DNA of 64,000 bases from Rhodopirellula baltica (GTDB lineage: Bacteria; Planctomycetota; Planctomycetia; Pirellulales; Pirellulaceae), in the NCBI GenBank assembly GCA_002901265.1, contig PPHI01000077.1:57936-121935 (forward strand), written 5' to 3'. A program made the translations under genes and the position numbers. Positions within the stretch are counted from its first letter, which is position 1. Each line of letters opens with the position of its first letter. A model generated the notes under the pieces. The model was not told where the DNA came from, did no database searches, and saw only the letters and a program-made list of their open reading frames with translations. This document shows, one piece after another, positions 26,218 through 35,212 of this stretch.

Positions 26218-27954
26218 ATGAAATTGAACTGTCTCCGAACGATGGTGGCTGCCATCGTAGTCGCCATGCTTGCCGGGTCGGCCGGAAGCAACTCGGTTCG
26301 AGCCGAAGAAATCCGGACTTGGATCATCCGCTACGATTCTGACACCGACACGCTGCGGCGCCGCTTTCGCCTGCCACTCGATCAGAACGCCCGAAAGCTG
26401 ACCCAGCAAACGATCGCATCCTGGCTGGAACGGTTAGGCGAAGTTGACTTTGACGAACTCGATGCGGTGGAAAAAACAGACTACCTGCTGTTTCGGTCGG
26501 AGCTCGAATACCAACAAGCTCATCGTCAACTGCAATGGAAACGCGACGACGCCGCAGCAGAGCTTCTCCCCTATTGGAAAGACCTGCTGAAGTTTTGCTC
26601 CGATCGTGAAGAGGTCACCCCGATCGATGCGGTCCAAGTCGCAGGAGTACTTGATACTGTCGCCGCAACAGCCGAACAGCTTGCCAAAGACGTCAAAAAG
26701 ACTGATCCAAGCGACACGTCAGAAGCGACCGTTCAGTATCGTCTCCAAGGCTTGCGCGCGGCCGAGCTCATTTCCGAGTTCAAAGATTGCTTGTCCGAAG
26801 CCCATCGTTTCTACGACGGCTATGACCCACAATACAGTTGGTGGGCGGAACAGCCGATGAAGCGACTGCAGGACGCACTCACTTCACACCGTACCGCAAT
26901 TCGCGACCGCTTGGTGGGTGTGCCTGATTCAGACCGCGAGACAATCATCGGGTTGCCAATCGGCGCCGACGGTTTGGAACTCGAACTCCAGCACGAATGG
27001 ATCGCCCATTCGCCCTCCGAACTGATCGAGCTCGCGAACCGCGAAATGAAATGGTGCGACGAGCAAATGGCGATCGCGTCGAAGGAACTTGGTTTCGGCG
27101 ACGACTGGAAAGCGGCGCTAGAACACACCAAGTCGAAGCACGTCCAGCCGGGTGATCAGCCAAAGATGATCCACGACTTGGCTTGGGAAGCAATCCGATT
27201 TTTGGAATCACATGACCTCGTCACCGTGCCACCACTGGCCGCAAACGGCTGGCGCGTGACGATGATGTCGCCAGAGCGGCAACGTGTGAACCCGTACTTT
27301 TTGGGCGGTCCAATGATCATCGTGTCATTCCCGACCAACGAGATGTCACATGACGAAAAACTGATGAGCATGCGGAGCAACAACGAGCACTTCGCTCGCG
27401 CAACGGTGCACCACGAGTTGATCCCTGGTCACCATTTGCAACACTACATGTTGCCACGCTACCGCGCGTATCGCTCGATCTTCCGGACGCCGTTCTGGAT
27501 CGAAGGCTGGGCGTTGTACTGGGAAATGTTGCTTTGGGATCTCGACTTTGCTCAAAGCGTCGAAGACCGAGTCGGGATGCTGTTCTGGCGCAAACACCGC
27601 TGCGCACGCATCATCTTTTCACTCAGCTATCACCTCGGCACGATGACACCGGAAGAATGCGTCGACTACTTGGTCGATCGCGTTGGTCACGAACGATCAG
27701 CCGCGACCGCCGAAGTGCGACGTTCGATCATGGGCGGCTATAGCCCGCTGTACCAAGCCGCTTATATGCTCGGCGGGTTACAGCTTCGAGAGCTGCACAA
27801 GGAATTGGTCGTCGGTGGCAAGATGACCAACCGCGAGTTCCACGATGCCGTTCTGAAAGAGCACTGCATTCCGATCGAAGTGTTGCGGAACTACATGACG
27901 GAGCAACCGGTCACCTCCGAAACGCGTCCGACATGGCGGTTCGCCGGCGAATAG
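26218..27954 (+). CDS. DUF885 family secreted metallopeptidase-like protein
   Basis: A 578-residue exported protein of the DUF885 family. I chose the ATG at 26218 over the TTG just before it. A signal peptide covers about residues 1-30 (VAAIVVAMLAGSAGS, ending VRA). The hallmark is HHELIPGHHLQ, an HExxxGH-type metal motif preceded by an amphipathic stretch, with WIEGWALYWEMLLWDL after it and a further RSIMGGYSPLYQAAYMLG segment. Family members are often assumed to be carboxypeptidase-like metalloproteins; activity is rarely shown. It has no functional partner nearby and a terminator-like hairpin follows at 27985. Confidence 0.85.
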   Translation: MKLNCLRTMVAAIVVAMLAGSAGSNSVRAEEIRTWIIRYDSDTDTLRRRFRLPLDQNARKLTQQTIASWLERLGEVDFDELDAVEKTDYLLFRSELEYQQAHRQLQWKRDDAAAELLPYWKDLLKFCSDREEVTPIDAVQVAGVLDTVAATAEQLAKDVKKTDPSDTSEATVQYRLQGLRAAELISEFKDCLSEAHRFYDGYDPQYSWWAEQPMKRLQDALTSHRTAIRDRLVGVPDSDRETIIGLPIGADGLELELQHEWIAHSPSELIELANREMKWCDEQMAIASKELGFGDDWKAALEHTKSKHVQPGDQPKMIHDLAWEAIRFLESHDLVTVPPLAANGWRVTMMSPERQRVNPYFLGGPMIIVSFPTNEMSHDEKLMSMRSNNEHFARATVHHELIPGHHLQHYMLPRYRAYRSIFRTPFWIEGWALYWEMLLWDLDFAQSVEDRVGMLFWRKHRCARIIFSLSYHLGTMTPEECVDYLVDRVGHERSAATAEVRRSIMGGYSPLYQAAYMLGGLQLRELHKELVVGGKMTNREFHDAVLKEHCIPIEVLRNYMTEQPVTSETRPTWRFAGE

Positions 27955-27984
27955 GTTCGGCAACAGAGATGCATCGAAAATGAC

Positions 27985-28016
27985 AACAGCTCGGTCAACA
28001 TTGGCCGAGCTGTTTT
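27985..28016 (+). terminator. Rho-independent terminator after the DUF885 gene
   Basis: aacagctcgg and ccgagctgtt form a strong stem followed by a short T-run (tttt). It is 31 bases after the stop codon. Confidence 0.8.
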
Positions 28017-28053
28017 GCATTGCATCTTCACAATTTGGCATTCCTCACCCATA

Positions 28054-28085
28054 GTCGCCTTTCGCTCCGCGAAAGTAGCGTTTTT
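28054..28085 (-). repeat. CTTTCGC/GCGAAAG hairpin repeat, copy 2
   Basis: gtcgcctttcgctccgcgaaagtagcg: an intact 7-bp stem (ctttcgc/gcgaaag) closed by tcc, with conserved flanks. It is inverted relative to the copy at 28564, the pair lying about 0.5 kb apart. Confidence 0.75.
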
Positions 28086-28186
28086 CTCGATGCCAGATAC
28101 ACGAGCCACGTCAGGCCAATCGTTGAACAGCCAACATCCAAAACTCAATAAGCAACCAACATAGGTTCGGAGCGATCAAGAACTCG

Positions 28187-28210
28187 TGACAAGGCTCCCG
28201 CCTTGTCACG
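28187..28210. repeat. Perfect 10-bp palindromic hairpin
   Basis: gtgacaaggc and gccttgtcac pair perfectly around a four-base tccc loop. There is no T-run, so it is more like a repetitive palindrome than a terminator. Confidence 0.6.
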
Positions 28211-28563
28211 CACTGCCCTCAGGCTCCGGCCTGCCCCCTCACATCCACCGTGTGCTCACCACATGGCTCGCCACGAACACGAAGTCGCCATCCCTTTTTT
28301 CACTCAAGTTGCACTGCTGAGCCAGCGGCATCCGCAATTGGCGAGCCGCGAAGGACACGAAGCTTGAACGATGAAGTCAACCGTTTGGTACTCTGATCAT
28401 TTCGCCTTCGTGCTCTTCGCGTCCTTCGTGGTTCAATCAAGTCCCCGGCGTGCCCGTGTCTTGCAAACCAAGCCCTAAGCACAAAACCAATCGCTCGACA
28501 GTACATTGAACGCCCAACGCCATTGAGAACGATCGTTGCTGCGAGCTGCCGCTCGGAGAAGGG

Positions 28564-28596
28564 CGCTACTTTCGCGCAGCGAAAGGCGACATTGGG
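28564..28596 (+). repeat. CTTTCGC/GCGAAAG hairpin repeat, copy 3
   Basis: cgctactttcgcgcagcgaaaggcgac followed by attggg. The stem is intact with a changed loop (gca). Confidence 0.75.
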
Positions 28597-28790
28597 CAAT
28601 CTTTCGGCCGGCAGCACTTGCCCCAGTGCTCTAGCGGATTGATGTTGCCGAAGACTGCCATCCAGCCCGAAACAAATGGAATGTGATCAGTCGATCGGTT
28701 CTAATGGGCGCAATCGGTCGCCAGCCGAAAGCTACAAAGTTCGACGCACGATTGATCAAATTTTATTTCACCCAACCAGACTCGCCCGAG

Positions 28791-29174
28791 ATGAATCCCT
28801 ACGAGACTCCCGGATCGGCTGAACACCAACCAGAGTCACAATGGTCTACAACGTTGATCACCGGAATGGCTGCCGGGATTGGCTCATGGGGAACGATGCT
28901 GTTCGCTTCAAAGTCTGGTTCGGTCTTTTCACCAACGACCGTGCTGGGTCCAGGACAGGTTGCTGCCGCAGAGATGAATCATATCGAATTGGGATACATC
29001 TGGACGTCGTACCTCTTGGCTGCGATCGCTGTGATATTGCTCGTCATGACTCTAAGACGCAGACTTCACCGAACCCGAACAAAGATGTGGATGTCGTGTA
29101 TCGTTTTCGCAATCTTTGTTTCAATGCTTCCCACGGCGATCTACCTTGTCCGCGGCGTACCGATTTCGTTGTGA
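28791..29174 (+). CDS. Small hypothetical membrane protein (MNPYETP-type start)
   Basis: The ATG at 28791 gives 127 residues starting MNPYETPGS, an opening I associate with many small planctomycete membrane proteins; the longer frame to 28683 overlaps repeat-rich DNA. Three hydrophobic segments are visible: around WSTTLITGMAAGIGSWG, YIWTSYLLAAIAVILLVM and MWMSCIVFAIFVSMLPTAIY. It ends nine bases before the next gene and may be co-transcribed. Function unknown. Confidence 0.65.
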   Translation: MNPYETPGSAEHQPESQWSTTLITGMAAGIGSWGTMLFASKSGSVFSPTTVLGPGQVAAAEMNHIELGYIWTSYLLAAIAVILLVMTLRRRLHRTRTKMWMSCIVFAIFVSMLPTAIYLVRGVPISL

Positions 29175-29183
29175 GTAGAGAAA

Positions 29184-29798
29184 ATGGAGGATCCTTCCGA
29201 TCGTTCTTGCTCAAAAGCGAAACGAAAGACGGCAGGCCAGCAAAACCTTGAAGCTCGCTTGAAACCGCAGCGGCACCGCGGCCGCGATGATTCGTCGAGA
29301 GAATTTCGATTGCGAGACTGGCTGATTCATTACATCGAGAATGCGTTCGCCGACGTTCAGCTTGGTGAGGGCACCACACTCTACGAGGCCGCTTTCCAAG
29401 CTGACTACGGATTTGATCCAAGCGAGCTTGCACTTTCGAGGACTGCCGAGCGCACTGACTGGCGACGCATTCCGCTGAACGATCTGTTCGCGCGCGCTGA
29501 TGCTATCTTCTTTATGAATTCCGCTGGCAAAAGGTTTTACTCACCCGCGATCCTTCGTGCCGTGTTGATCGAGGGCACGCGTGACGGATTGATGTACGAT
29601 GCGTTCGTCTTCGACTTGGCTGGTTTTGTCCATGGGAAAAGACATGCAGACATTCCGTTCGCAGAGCTCTACACCGCAAACCAACGAGCAGCATTCGTCA
29701 GGTTCTGCAAGTTTGCGGCGTTCAATGCGCCAAGAGAATTTGGGCGAAACGATCCGCTCCGAATTTTAAATCGCATACGCAAACTTGACACACCATGA
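29184..29798 (+). CDS. Hypothetical protein (possible DUF6714-like)
   Basis: A 204-residue soluble protein. The first 45 residues are basic and low complexity. The rest contains DWLIHYIENAFADVQLGEG, RIPLNDLFARADAIFFMNSA, FYSPAILRAVLIEGTRDG and a C-terminal helix (ANQRAAFVRFCKFAAF). The order of an early helix, an FFMNSAGKRFYSPA segment and a late helix resembles DUF6714 proteins, often found near immunity genes; I am not certain. It lies in an accessory stretch with a SUKH-3-like immunity gene 280 bases downstream. Confidence 0.6.
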   Translation: MEDPSDRSCSKAKRKTAGQQNLEARLKPQRHRGRDDSSREFRLRDWLIHYIENAFADVQLGEGTTLYEAAFQADYGFDPSELALSRTAERTDWRRIPLNDLFARADAIFFMNSAGKRFYSPAILRAVLIEGTRDGLMYDAFVFDLAGFVHGKRHADIPFAELYTANQRAAFVRFCKFAAFNAPREFGRNDPLRILNRIRKLDTP

Positions 29799-30076
29799 AT
29801 GAATCAGCGAACGTGACGCTGCATGTAAGCAGCCAGGTTGTGTTGAATGACGTGTCAGTTTGCGCTAAGTCCACCCAACCAGGGAACTTTCGCGTGACGA
29901 AGAGAGCTCGAGGTAAATATCGTGGGCACTCGAACGATGGCTTCAGGTGCGCTGTTGCGGCCGTCGAAAATGACGGCTACGGTTCGCAAACGACCTGAGA
30001 CGATGCATGATCGATTCGATTGCCGTTTAACATTCCCCGCATGTTTTCGCCCATTCGTCGCATCTAGAAACTCAAC

Positions 30077-30586
30077 GTGAACCTCGACATTTCGACTCTT
30101 GCGACGCACTACTTCCATCTTGCAGGATTCAAGCACGATCGTTCCGTACCTGTCGCTTCATCAGTACCATTCGACCACCCAGCACACGACCTGCTCGCCC
30201 GATTCGGTGGTCTGCACATTGGAGTGGGCGAAGACAACGAAATGCTAGGCGGTGTAAGAAATGACGTCGCATTCGAGCCCACTGGACGATACGGCGAAAT
30301 CGATCAATGGGAACGCCTACTAAAGACTCGCCTAGTTGGTGTTGCCGGGACCCACCATCGCCACGGACTCCTTTATGTGAGCGACGATGAGCGATTCTTC
30401 AATCTAAGTGGAATGCATGATGCCATGGGGTTCGCCGGACGCGGGGTTCGCAATGCAATTGACAACTTACTCTTTGATGAGTCTAAGCCAATGATCCGCC
30501 CTGAGCAAACTTCGGTCGCCTGGTACGGAATCGATTACTTTCATGGTGACCCAGCGTTGTACGACTACACGAAGTCAAACTCATAG
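30077..30586 (+). CDS. SUKH-3-like immunity protein
   Basis: A 169-residue protein (GTG start) with the SUKH-3 pattern. It has HPAHDLLARFGGLHIGVG near the N-terminus, then VRNDVAFEPTGRYGEIDQWE, a strand and turn with GVAGTHHRHGLLYVSDDERF, and a C-terminal helix with RGVRNAIDNLLFDE. SUKH proteins neutralise polymorphic (Rhs- or contact-dependent) toxins in the cytoplasm, and orphan copies are common. No toxin is adjacent. It may therefore protect against neighbours' toxins. Confidence is moderate because the call rests on pattern recognition. Confidence 0.6.
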   Translation: MNLDISTLATHYFHLAGFKHDRSVPVASSVPFDHPAHDLLARFGGLHIGVGEDNEMLGGVRNDVAFEPTGRYGEIDQWERLLKTRLVGVAGTHHRHGLLYVSDDERFFNLSGMHDAMGFAGRGVRNAIDNLLFDESKPMIRPEQTSVAWYGIDYFHGDPALYDYTKSNS

Positions 30587-30651
30587 GCTGCGACGAACCA
30601 TTCCGCTGTGACTCACCCCGCGCGGTGAACCGTTGTAGGACGGCAGTTCAT

Positions 30652-30738
30652 GCTGGAGTCTAGGCTTTAGCCGATTTTCGGTGCAAAGGAGTAGATTACA
30701 ATCGGCCAGTAAGAATCGGCTAAAGCCTAGACTCCAGC
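30652..30738. repeat. Perfect 25-bp inverted repeat
   Basis: Arms at 30652-30676 and 30714-30738 are exact reverse complements (opening gctggagtctaggctttagc) around a 37-base centre. The frame on the minus strand through it (30581-30895) is probably not a gene. It looks like a mobile or dispersed palindrome. Confidence 0.8.
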
Positions 30739-30897
30739 GAAACCCCAAATCGTGATCGGGCAATTGCAGGATCGTGTTCGATAATTTGTTCGCAACTGGT
30801 CCGCCCGATTTGCGGACGACTGCGACACGAATGCTGGCCGCCAAGGACGCTCGAATGCGAATCGAACTTGCCGATCGGATAAACGTTCCGATCACAG

Positions 30898-31167
30898 CTA
30901 TCTAAAGAGGATTCCTGCGAGCCAAAGCCCGAGTGCCCCATTTGCCGCAGCGATCAAACCCAGCAACAGCCCCAATGAAAGCGCGCGGTGACGATCACGA
31001 CGGTCGTATTGTTCTGCGGCACCGGCTAGTACCTGATGGTCAACGCCAGAAGACGCCGACAAGCCATTCGTGAACGCGAATCCGACCATTCCCAACGCAC
31101 CCGAGCTGTAAGCCAAGAAGGTCCCAAAGGACTCCCAGTCAAGCTGCATCAACCACCAGCAAACCAA
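30898..31167 (-). CDS. Small hypothetical membrane protein
   Basis: An 89-residue protein (or 83 residues from M7 at 31149) with two hydrophobic segments: FLAYSSGALGMVGFAF near the N-terminus and LGLLLGLIAAANGALGLWLAG at the C-terminus. A charged loop, AEQYDRRDRHRA, lies between them. Function unknown; it is in the accessory stretch. Confidence 0.55.
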   Translation of the reverse strand: MVCWWLMQLDWESFGTFLAYSSGALGMVGFAFTNGLSASSGVDHQVLAGAAEQYDRRDRHRALSLGLLLGLIAAANGALGLWLAGILFR

Positions 31168-31273
31168 TCAGGCGGAAGCTTGAACGGACAATGTCGTAAA
31201 CAACACCAACAAAAACACCCGTTTCAAAACGCGTGAAGCTCCTTGTTTTGGGTTACAGGCGGATACTTGTGAC

Positions 31274-31326
31274 GGGTCATGCGGTAGTTTGCAAGACACT
31301 GAAATTCAAAGCAAACTGCATGACCC
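31274..31326. repeat. Imperfect inverted repeat
   Basis: gggtcatgcggtagtttgc and gcaaactgcatgaccc pair with a three-base bulge around an 18-base loop. There is no T-run. Function unknown. Confidence 0.55.
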
Positions 31327-31502
31327 TGGATGTAAAGAACATTCCGTTTACAAATACGCCCGGACCGCCATTTCGTTCAAGTCTTAGCGATGGGTACTTG
31401 CGAGCGAGTCAAATTCTGAGATCCCAAAGCCCTCCAAACGGAATGAAAATGAGCAGTAAAGCGACAGATGTTCGCTTCTTGCACGCTAAAGAGCTTCAAA
31501 AG

Positions 31503-31536
31503 AACGCTACTTTCGCGGAGCGAAAGACGACATTGG
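31503..31536 (+). repeat. CTTTCGC/GCGAAAG hairpin repeat, copy 4
   Basis: aacgctactttcgcggagcg followed by aaagacgacattgg. The stem is intact; one substitution (gac for ggc) lies just outside it. Confidence 0.75.
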
Positions 31537-31598
31537 AACCTCGCTTCGTTTCCTACCTTGCAACGACTTGTGCCCCACCTACTTCTCTTGTAATCGTA

Positions 31599-32063
31599 TC
31601 AAACACTGGTCGGGTGCTGTGGATCCGCCGGTCTTTCCGTCGCCGCGGCTGACTCGGAATGCAAAGGCTGATCATGAAAGTAGCGGTTCGCGATGCGGCC
31701 GATCCCAAAGGACGAAAGGCCGACGAGTGGTGCGGTGACGACCGTGAACACGATTGGAATCAGCAGGTACGCCTCAACGGCATGCGGATCAGCAGAGTCC
31801 CTATAAGCGATGCTGTACATGAAATAAATCATGAAAAGCAAATCCGTGATGACAGCGGATGCGGCGACAGCAAGCGCGAGCGTCGCAACCCATCGCGCAA
31901 TAATGAAAGAAACGATACTCGCCACCGATGCAATGAAAAGCATCAAAGTCAGCACGTGTAGCAGGTTTTGACCACCGCCGTTCGATGAGGTAAACAACAT
32001 CGATGTCAGGAATCCGGCACCCGCGATCGCGAGGTCATTTTTCGTAGACTCCTGCAGTATCAA
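31599..32063 (-). CDS. Hypothetical membrane protein
   Basis: A 154-residue protein with four or five hydrophobic segments (LAIAGAGFLTSMLF, LLHVLTLMLFIASVASIVSF, VATLALAVAASAVITDLLFM, LLIPIVFTVVTAPLVGLS) and a short hydrophilic tail. No family recognised. It is flanked by hairpin repeats and sits in the accessory stretch. Confidence 0.6.
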   Translation of the reverse strand: MILQESTKNDLAIAGAGFLTSMLFTSSNGGGQNLLHVLTLMLFIASVASIVSFIIARWVATLALAVAASAVITDLLFMIYFMYSIAYRDSADPHAVEAYLLIPIVFTVVTAPLVGLSSFGIGRIANRYFHDQPLHSESAAATERPADPQHPTSV

Positions 32064-32369
32064 TTCGATTTTCTCCTTTGCTGAACGAACGCCATTGGCG
32101 ATGTTGGATTGTAGTCGGTGAACTCCGCTGGGAAGCGTCCAAGTGATCGCGGAGAGCCCGCGTTTCGGAGTATGGCTGCAGCGATGTGGCTTGCAGTCGT
32201 TGGACGCTTTTCCTGGCCTCAGACGGATGCTGATGCAGAACGCTACTTTCGCGGAGCGAAAGGCGACATTGGGTGCGGCCTCTTTTGGATCAAGCAGTAG
32301 TGGAAACCTGAAGCCATCCAGGTAATGCTGACCGCGAGGACATTGCTATTGCAGCCAGCGGTGTCATGA
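32064..32369. other. Intergenic region with one hairpin repeat
   Basis: A 306-base gap containing copy 5 of the CTTTCGC/GCGAAAG element near 32239. No gene or RNA recognised. Confidence 0.5.
32239..32273 (+). repeat. CTTTCGC/GCGAAAG hairpin repeat, copy 5
   Basis: aacgctactttcgcggagcg followed by aaaggcgacattggg. This is the consensus-like copy, same orientation as the copies at 28564 and 31503. Confidence 0.8.
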
Positions 32370-34559
32370 CTACTGGCGTTCGACTAGCGGACCGGTTTTC
32401 GGTTTGCTCCATCGATTGGCTAGCTCATCATACAGATTCCAGCGTGGTCCGGTCTCTTCCGCATTTTTGCCTTCGATCCAGTGTGCATAGAGGGTGTCGA
32501 TCGTGCCGTCGCCTGATTTCAGCTGAATCCAACGACTGATCATGTTTTCAAGCCGGATGGAATCGATTGCCATTGGGTAGCCGACACTGACTGTGAGCGT
32601 GACATCTTTTGGCAACACGACGCTGTACGATGGGTGCAGCAACGTCCACGCACTGCCGGCTTCGGCACTCATTACCAACGCATCGTAAGACGACTCGTTT
32701 TCGAAAAACTCGGCGGGTGAATTGATCTGTTCGATCTTCGCATGCGGGCACGACTGCCGGACTCGCGTTCCGAAATAAGGTCGCTCGAGAACGGCGATTC
32801 GGAGTGATGCCGGATCATCAATTTCACTCAAACGACTGAATTTTTCTCGTGCGTGATCCTTGACGATGAAGGCAAGGTTGAGCTGCAGATATGGCTCCGA
32901 AAACCGCATCTGCTCCACTCGCTTGGTCGTCGCAAACAGACCACCGACCAGCAAGTCATAGCAACGATCTTGATTCAGACATTTCGCCATGTCAGCCTTC
33001 GTATAAGGAAAATACTCTACAACGACGCCCAATTCTTCGGCGAGCGCTTGCACCATTTCGATATCGAAACCGACCAATTCGTCGTCCGCATTGAAGAAAC
33101 TGAAAGGCATCCCATTGGGATCATATCCGACCTTCAAAACGCCACGCTGGCGAATTTGTGTGAGTGCTGTGCCATCCGAACTGTTTTCTGAACTAGCGGG
33201 CGATTCGCGATGCACGGTGCCCTCCGTTGGATAGGCGATTGGCCGCATCGCGGTGAGCACTTCATTCTTTGAATAGGCTTGATCAACAGTTTGAAGAAGC
33301 ACAAAACGTGTCGCGGTAACAGCGATCAAAAGGACCGCGAACGACCCGGCTGCAAACATCGAGATTTGTTTGGGTTTGAAACGCAACCAACGCGCATTGC
33401 CGGCTGCACTTAACAGCGCCACGCCGGCCAAGTGCATCACCGCCAGCATCGTCGCCAATCGCCCGATGTAGACGAGCGTCACCACATGCAGCTGAAACAT
33501 ATCGGTCGGAATTTTCAACTGCTGCAACACGAACGGCAGTCCAATTTCGACGCTACCAAAGAAGCTGAAAAATCCGAGTGTGAATAACTTCGGATAATCC
33601 GCAAACCCAAGCGAGTTGCCGGTGAACCAGCCCGCAAAGGGAACAAACAGCAGCAACAGGACGACACCGAGGTTTGGAAACGTGAACGCAATGGGAAGCG
33701 AAACATCGATGATCGATTCGGCGTGACGGTAGTTCGCTTCGTCGCGTTCACGGAACAGTTGTTTGCAGTTGTCCGCCAGCATCGCAAGGACGACCAGCAA
33801 GTTGCCTGTCGTAAAGCCCGTGACAAGCGGATCACGCGTGATGCGAACAATGTCCCGGTAACTGAACGGTGTCAACGAAGAAACCAACATTGGAACCAAC
33901 CAGAACGCGAGCAACAGCGCACCGACGGTGTAGGCGATAAAGTAGACCTGTAATCGACTGAGGTCCTCCAGTGTCATCGTTCCGGAGGCACTTGCGGCCA
34001 ATGCGAAAACACCGATCGGAGTCAAACGCACGACGAAGCCGGTGATCCTCCCGAGTGCATCCGCCAAACTGTCAAGCACAGTCAATAACTGTTTCTTTTC
34101 CGGGACACCGATCAGCGCGACGCCCAACGCGATCCCAAACACGACGACACCGGGAATGATCGCTTCGGAGAGGCTGCTGAACGGATTTGCCGGAATGTAA
34201 AGCTCAACAAAATTCACCGGCTCCGGCGTTTCCACCATCGTCGTGCTGAAGAAACTGGCCGATTCCAAATTCGGGAAGGTGAGCGGCAAGATCCCAACCA
34301 GCAAAAACGCCAGCGCCCAAAGAATCACCGAGAATAACCCTAGACGCATTGCCAGCATCTTGGCTTCCTGATAATTCAATCGCCCGAATCCGAGCGGCAG
34401 CGCGACGATAAAGTACGGCAGCACCGCCATCTGCAACAGGCGAATGAAGCCTTCCCCGATTGGCGCGAGGGCGACGGTTCGCTCGCCGAAAGTGAGGCCG
34501 GTTAAGATTCCGAGGACGAGTCCAGCGAGAATCAGTGTGGTGAGGCTGAGTTTGCGCAT
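32370..34559 (-). CDS. Dicarboxylate/amino acid:cation symporter fused to a family 3 solute-binding domain
   Basis: A 729-residue protein (start chosen at 34559, MRKLSLTTLILAGLVLG). Residues about 1-425 are an SDF/DAACS symporter with about eight hydrophobic segments, including FIVALPLGFGRLN and GFTTGNLLVVLAMLADN. A last membrane helix (SMFAAGSFAVLLIAVTATRF) leads into residues about 470-715, a periplasmic-binding-protein domain of the SBP_bac_3 type (LKVGYDPNGMPFSFFNADDE, then GFDIEMVQALAEELGVVVEY). Such binding domains normally serve ABC transporters or receptors. Fused to a secondary symporter it could deliver substrate from the periplasm or gate transport. The two parts are in one frame without any stop. 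Confidence 0.85.
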   Translation of the reverse strand: MRKLSLTTLILAGLVLGILTGLTFGERTVALAPIGEGFIRLLQMAVLPYFIVALPLGFGRLNYQEAKMLAMRLGLFSVILWALAFLLVGILPLTFPNLESASFFSTTMVETPEPVNFVELYIPANPFSSLSEAIIPGVVVFGIALGVALIGVPEKKQLLTVLDSLADALGRITGFVVRLTPIGVFALAASASGTMTLEDLSRLQVYFIAYTVGALLLAFWLVPMLVSSLTPFSYRDIVRITRDPLVTGFTTGNLLVVLAMLADNCKQLFRERDEANYRHAESIIDVSLPIAFTFPNLGVVLLLLFVPFAGWFTGNSLGFADYPKLFTLGFFSFFGSVEIGLPFVLQQLKIPTDMFQLHVVTLVYIGRLATMLAVMHLAGVALLSAAGNARWLRFKPKQISMFAAGSFAVLLIAVTATRFVLLQTVDQAYSKNEVLTAMRPIAYPTEGTVHRESPASSENSSDGTALTQIRQRGVLKVGYDPNGMPFSFFNADDELVGFDIEMVQALAEELGVVVEYFPYTKADMAKCLNQDRCYDLLVGGLFATTKRVEQMRFSEPYLQLNLAFIVKDHAREKFSRLSEIDDPASLRIAVLERPYFGTRVRQSCPHAKIEQINSPAEFFENESSYDALVMSAEAGSAWTLLHPSYSVVLPKDVTLTVSVGYPMAIDSIRLENMISRWIQLKSGDGTIDTLYAHWIEGKNAEETGPRWNLYDELANRWSKPKTGPLVERQ

Positions 34560-34760
34560 TGGGAGCGAGTCGAATACGAGTCGTGTCGAATGGAAACAGG
34601 TGCCCGCCAATCACACCAGTCCCATCGTTACCGCAGACCCCACTTTGACTCAAGGAAGCTTTCTCTAACGCCAGTTCACCGCCCCGAAACGCGTGATAGC
34701 GGAGCGCCCGGGCAAGCTGCCTCCATTCGCTACACCACAAACACAACTGTCAACGCAAGG

Positions 34761-35207
34761 CTAACGCGCAGCCTGCCATTGCTGGACTCCACCATCGACC
34801 GGTTGGAGCTTGAATCCGTCGGCGGTCAAATCCTGGTTGTAAAAATAGCTGTATGCCATCGCATCGGCTGGCTCGTCGGAATCAGCGGAGATGGCGTGTG
34901 GATTCGACTGAAATACTGCGACAGTCTGGCGATGGTACAGATCATCCGACGAGTTGGTGGTTGTCCCTTCGATCTCGTCAAGCACCTCGAGCACTTGCGG
35001 CATTTCGTCGAAATCAAATGACCAAAGTTCACCGACCACGCGATTGCCGCCTGCCACGATCGCAGGGTAATCGTGCCGCCCAAACAGTGCGGCACGAATC
35101 CACGCCGGGTGGACGGACTTGGGCGAGACGGGCCAAGCGTGTTCTCGACATTCGCCACGTTTAAGTGTTCCGTAAACAAAAACTTGCGTGATGCGTTGTG
35201 AACTCAT
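34761..35207 (-). CDS. Gamma-glutamylcyclotransferase-like protein
   Basis: The start at 35207 gives 148 residues and leaves a five-base gap to the upstream dehydrogenase gene; an ATG at 35243 would overlap it. The GGCT fold marker VFVYGTLKRGE is near the N-terminus, followed by YPAIVAGGNRVVGELWSFD and EVLDEIEG, where the Glu is the likely catalytic acid. The family forms 5-oxoproline from gamma-glutamyl peptides, but many small bacterial members have unknown substrates. Co-transcription with the 3-hydroxyacyl-CoA dehydrogenase is likely from the spacing; a metabolic link is not obvious. Confidence 0.85.
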   Translation of the reverse strand: MSSQRITQVFVYGTLKRGECREHAWPVSPKSVHPAWIRAALFGRHDYPAIVAGGNRVVGELWSFDFDEMPQVLEVLDEIEGTTTNSSDDLYHRQTVAVFQSNPHAISADSDEPADAMAYSYFYNQDLTADGFKLQPVDGGVQQWQAAR

Positions 35208-35212
35208 TGCGA

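Larger units (their letters stand above)
28017..28790. other. Repeat-rich intergenic region
   Basis: About 770 bases without a convincing gene. It holds two inverted copies of the CTTTCGC/GCGAAAG element (28054 and 28564), a perfect 10-bp hairpin at 28187-28210, and two oppositely oriented blocks (gcgaaggacacgaagc near 28350 and cttcgtgctcttcgcgtcc near 28406) that look like another dispersed palindromic family. The frame before the ATG at 28791 is open but not protein-like. Confidence 0.6.
31168..31598. other. Intergenic region with hairpins
   Basis: A 430-base stretch without a credible gene. It contains an imperfect inverted repeat (31274-31326) and one copy of the CTTTCGC/GCGAAAG element (31503). 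Nothing else recognised. Confidence 0.5.

Noticed and set aside
30581..30895. 104-residue minus-strand open frame
   Set aside because: It runs through the perfect 25-bp inverted repeat and has no domain or neighbour support.
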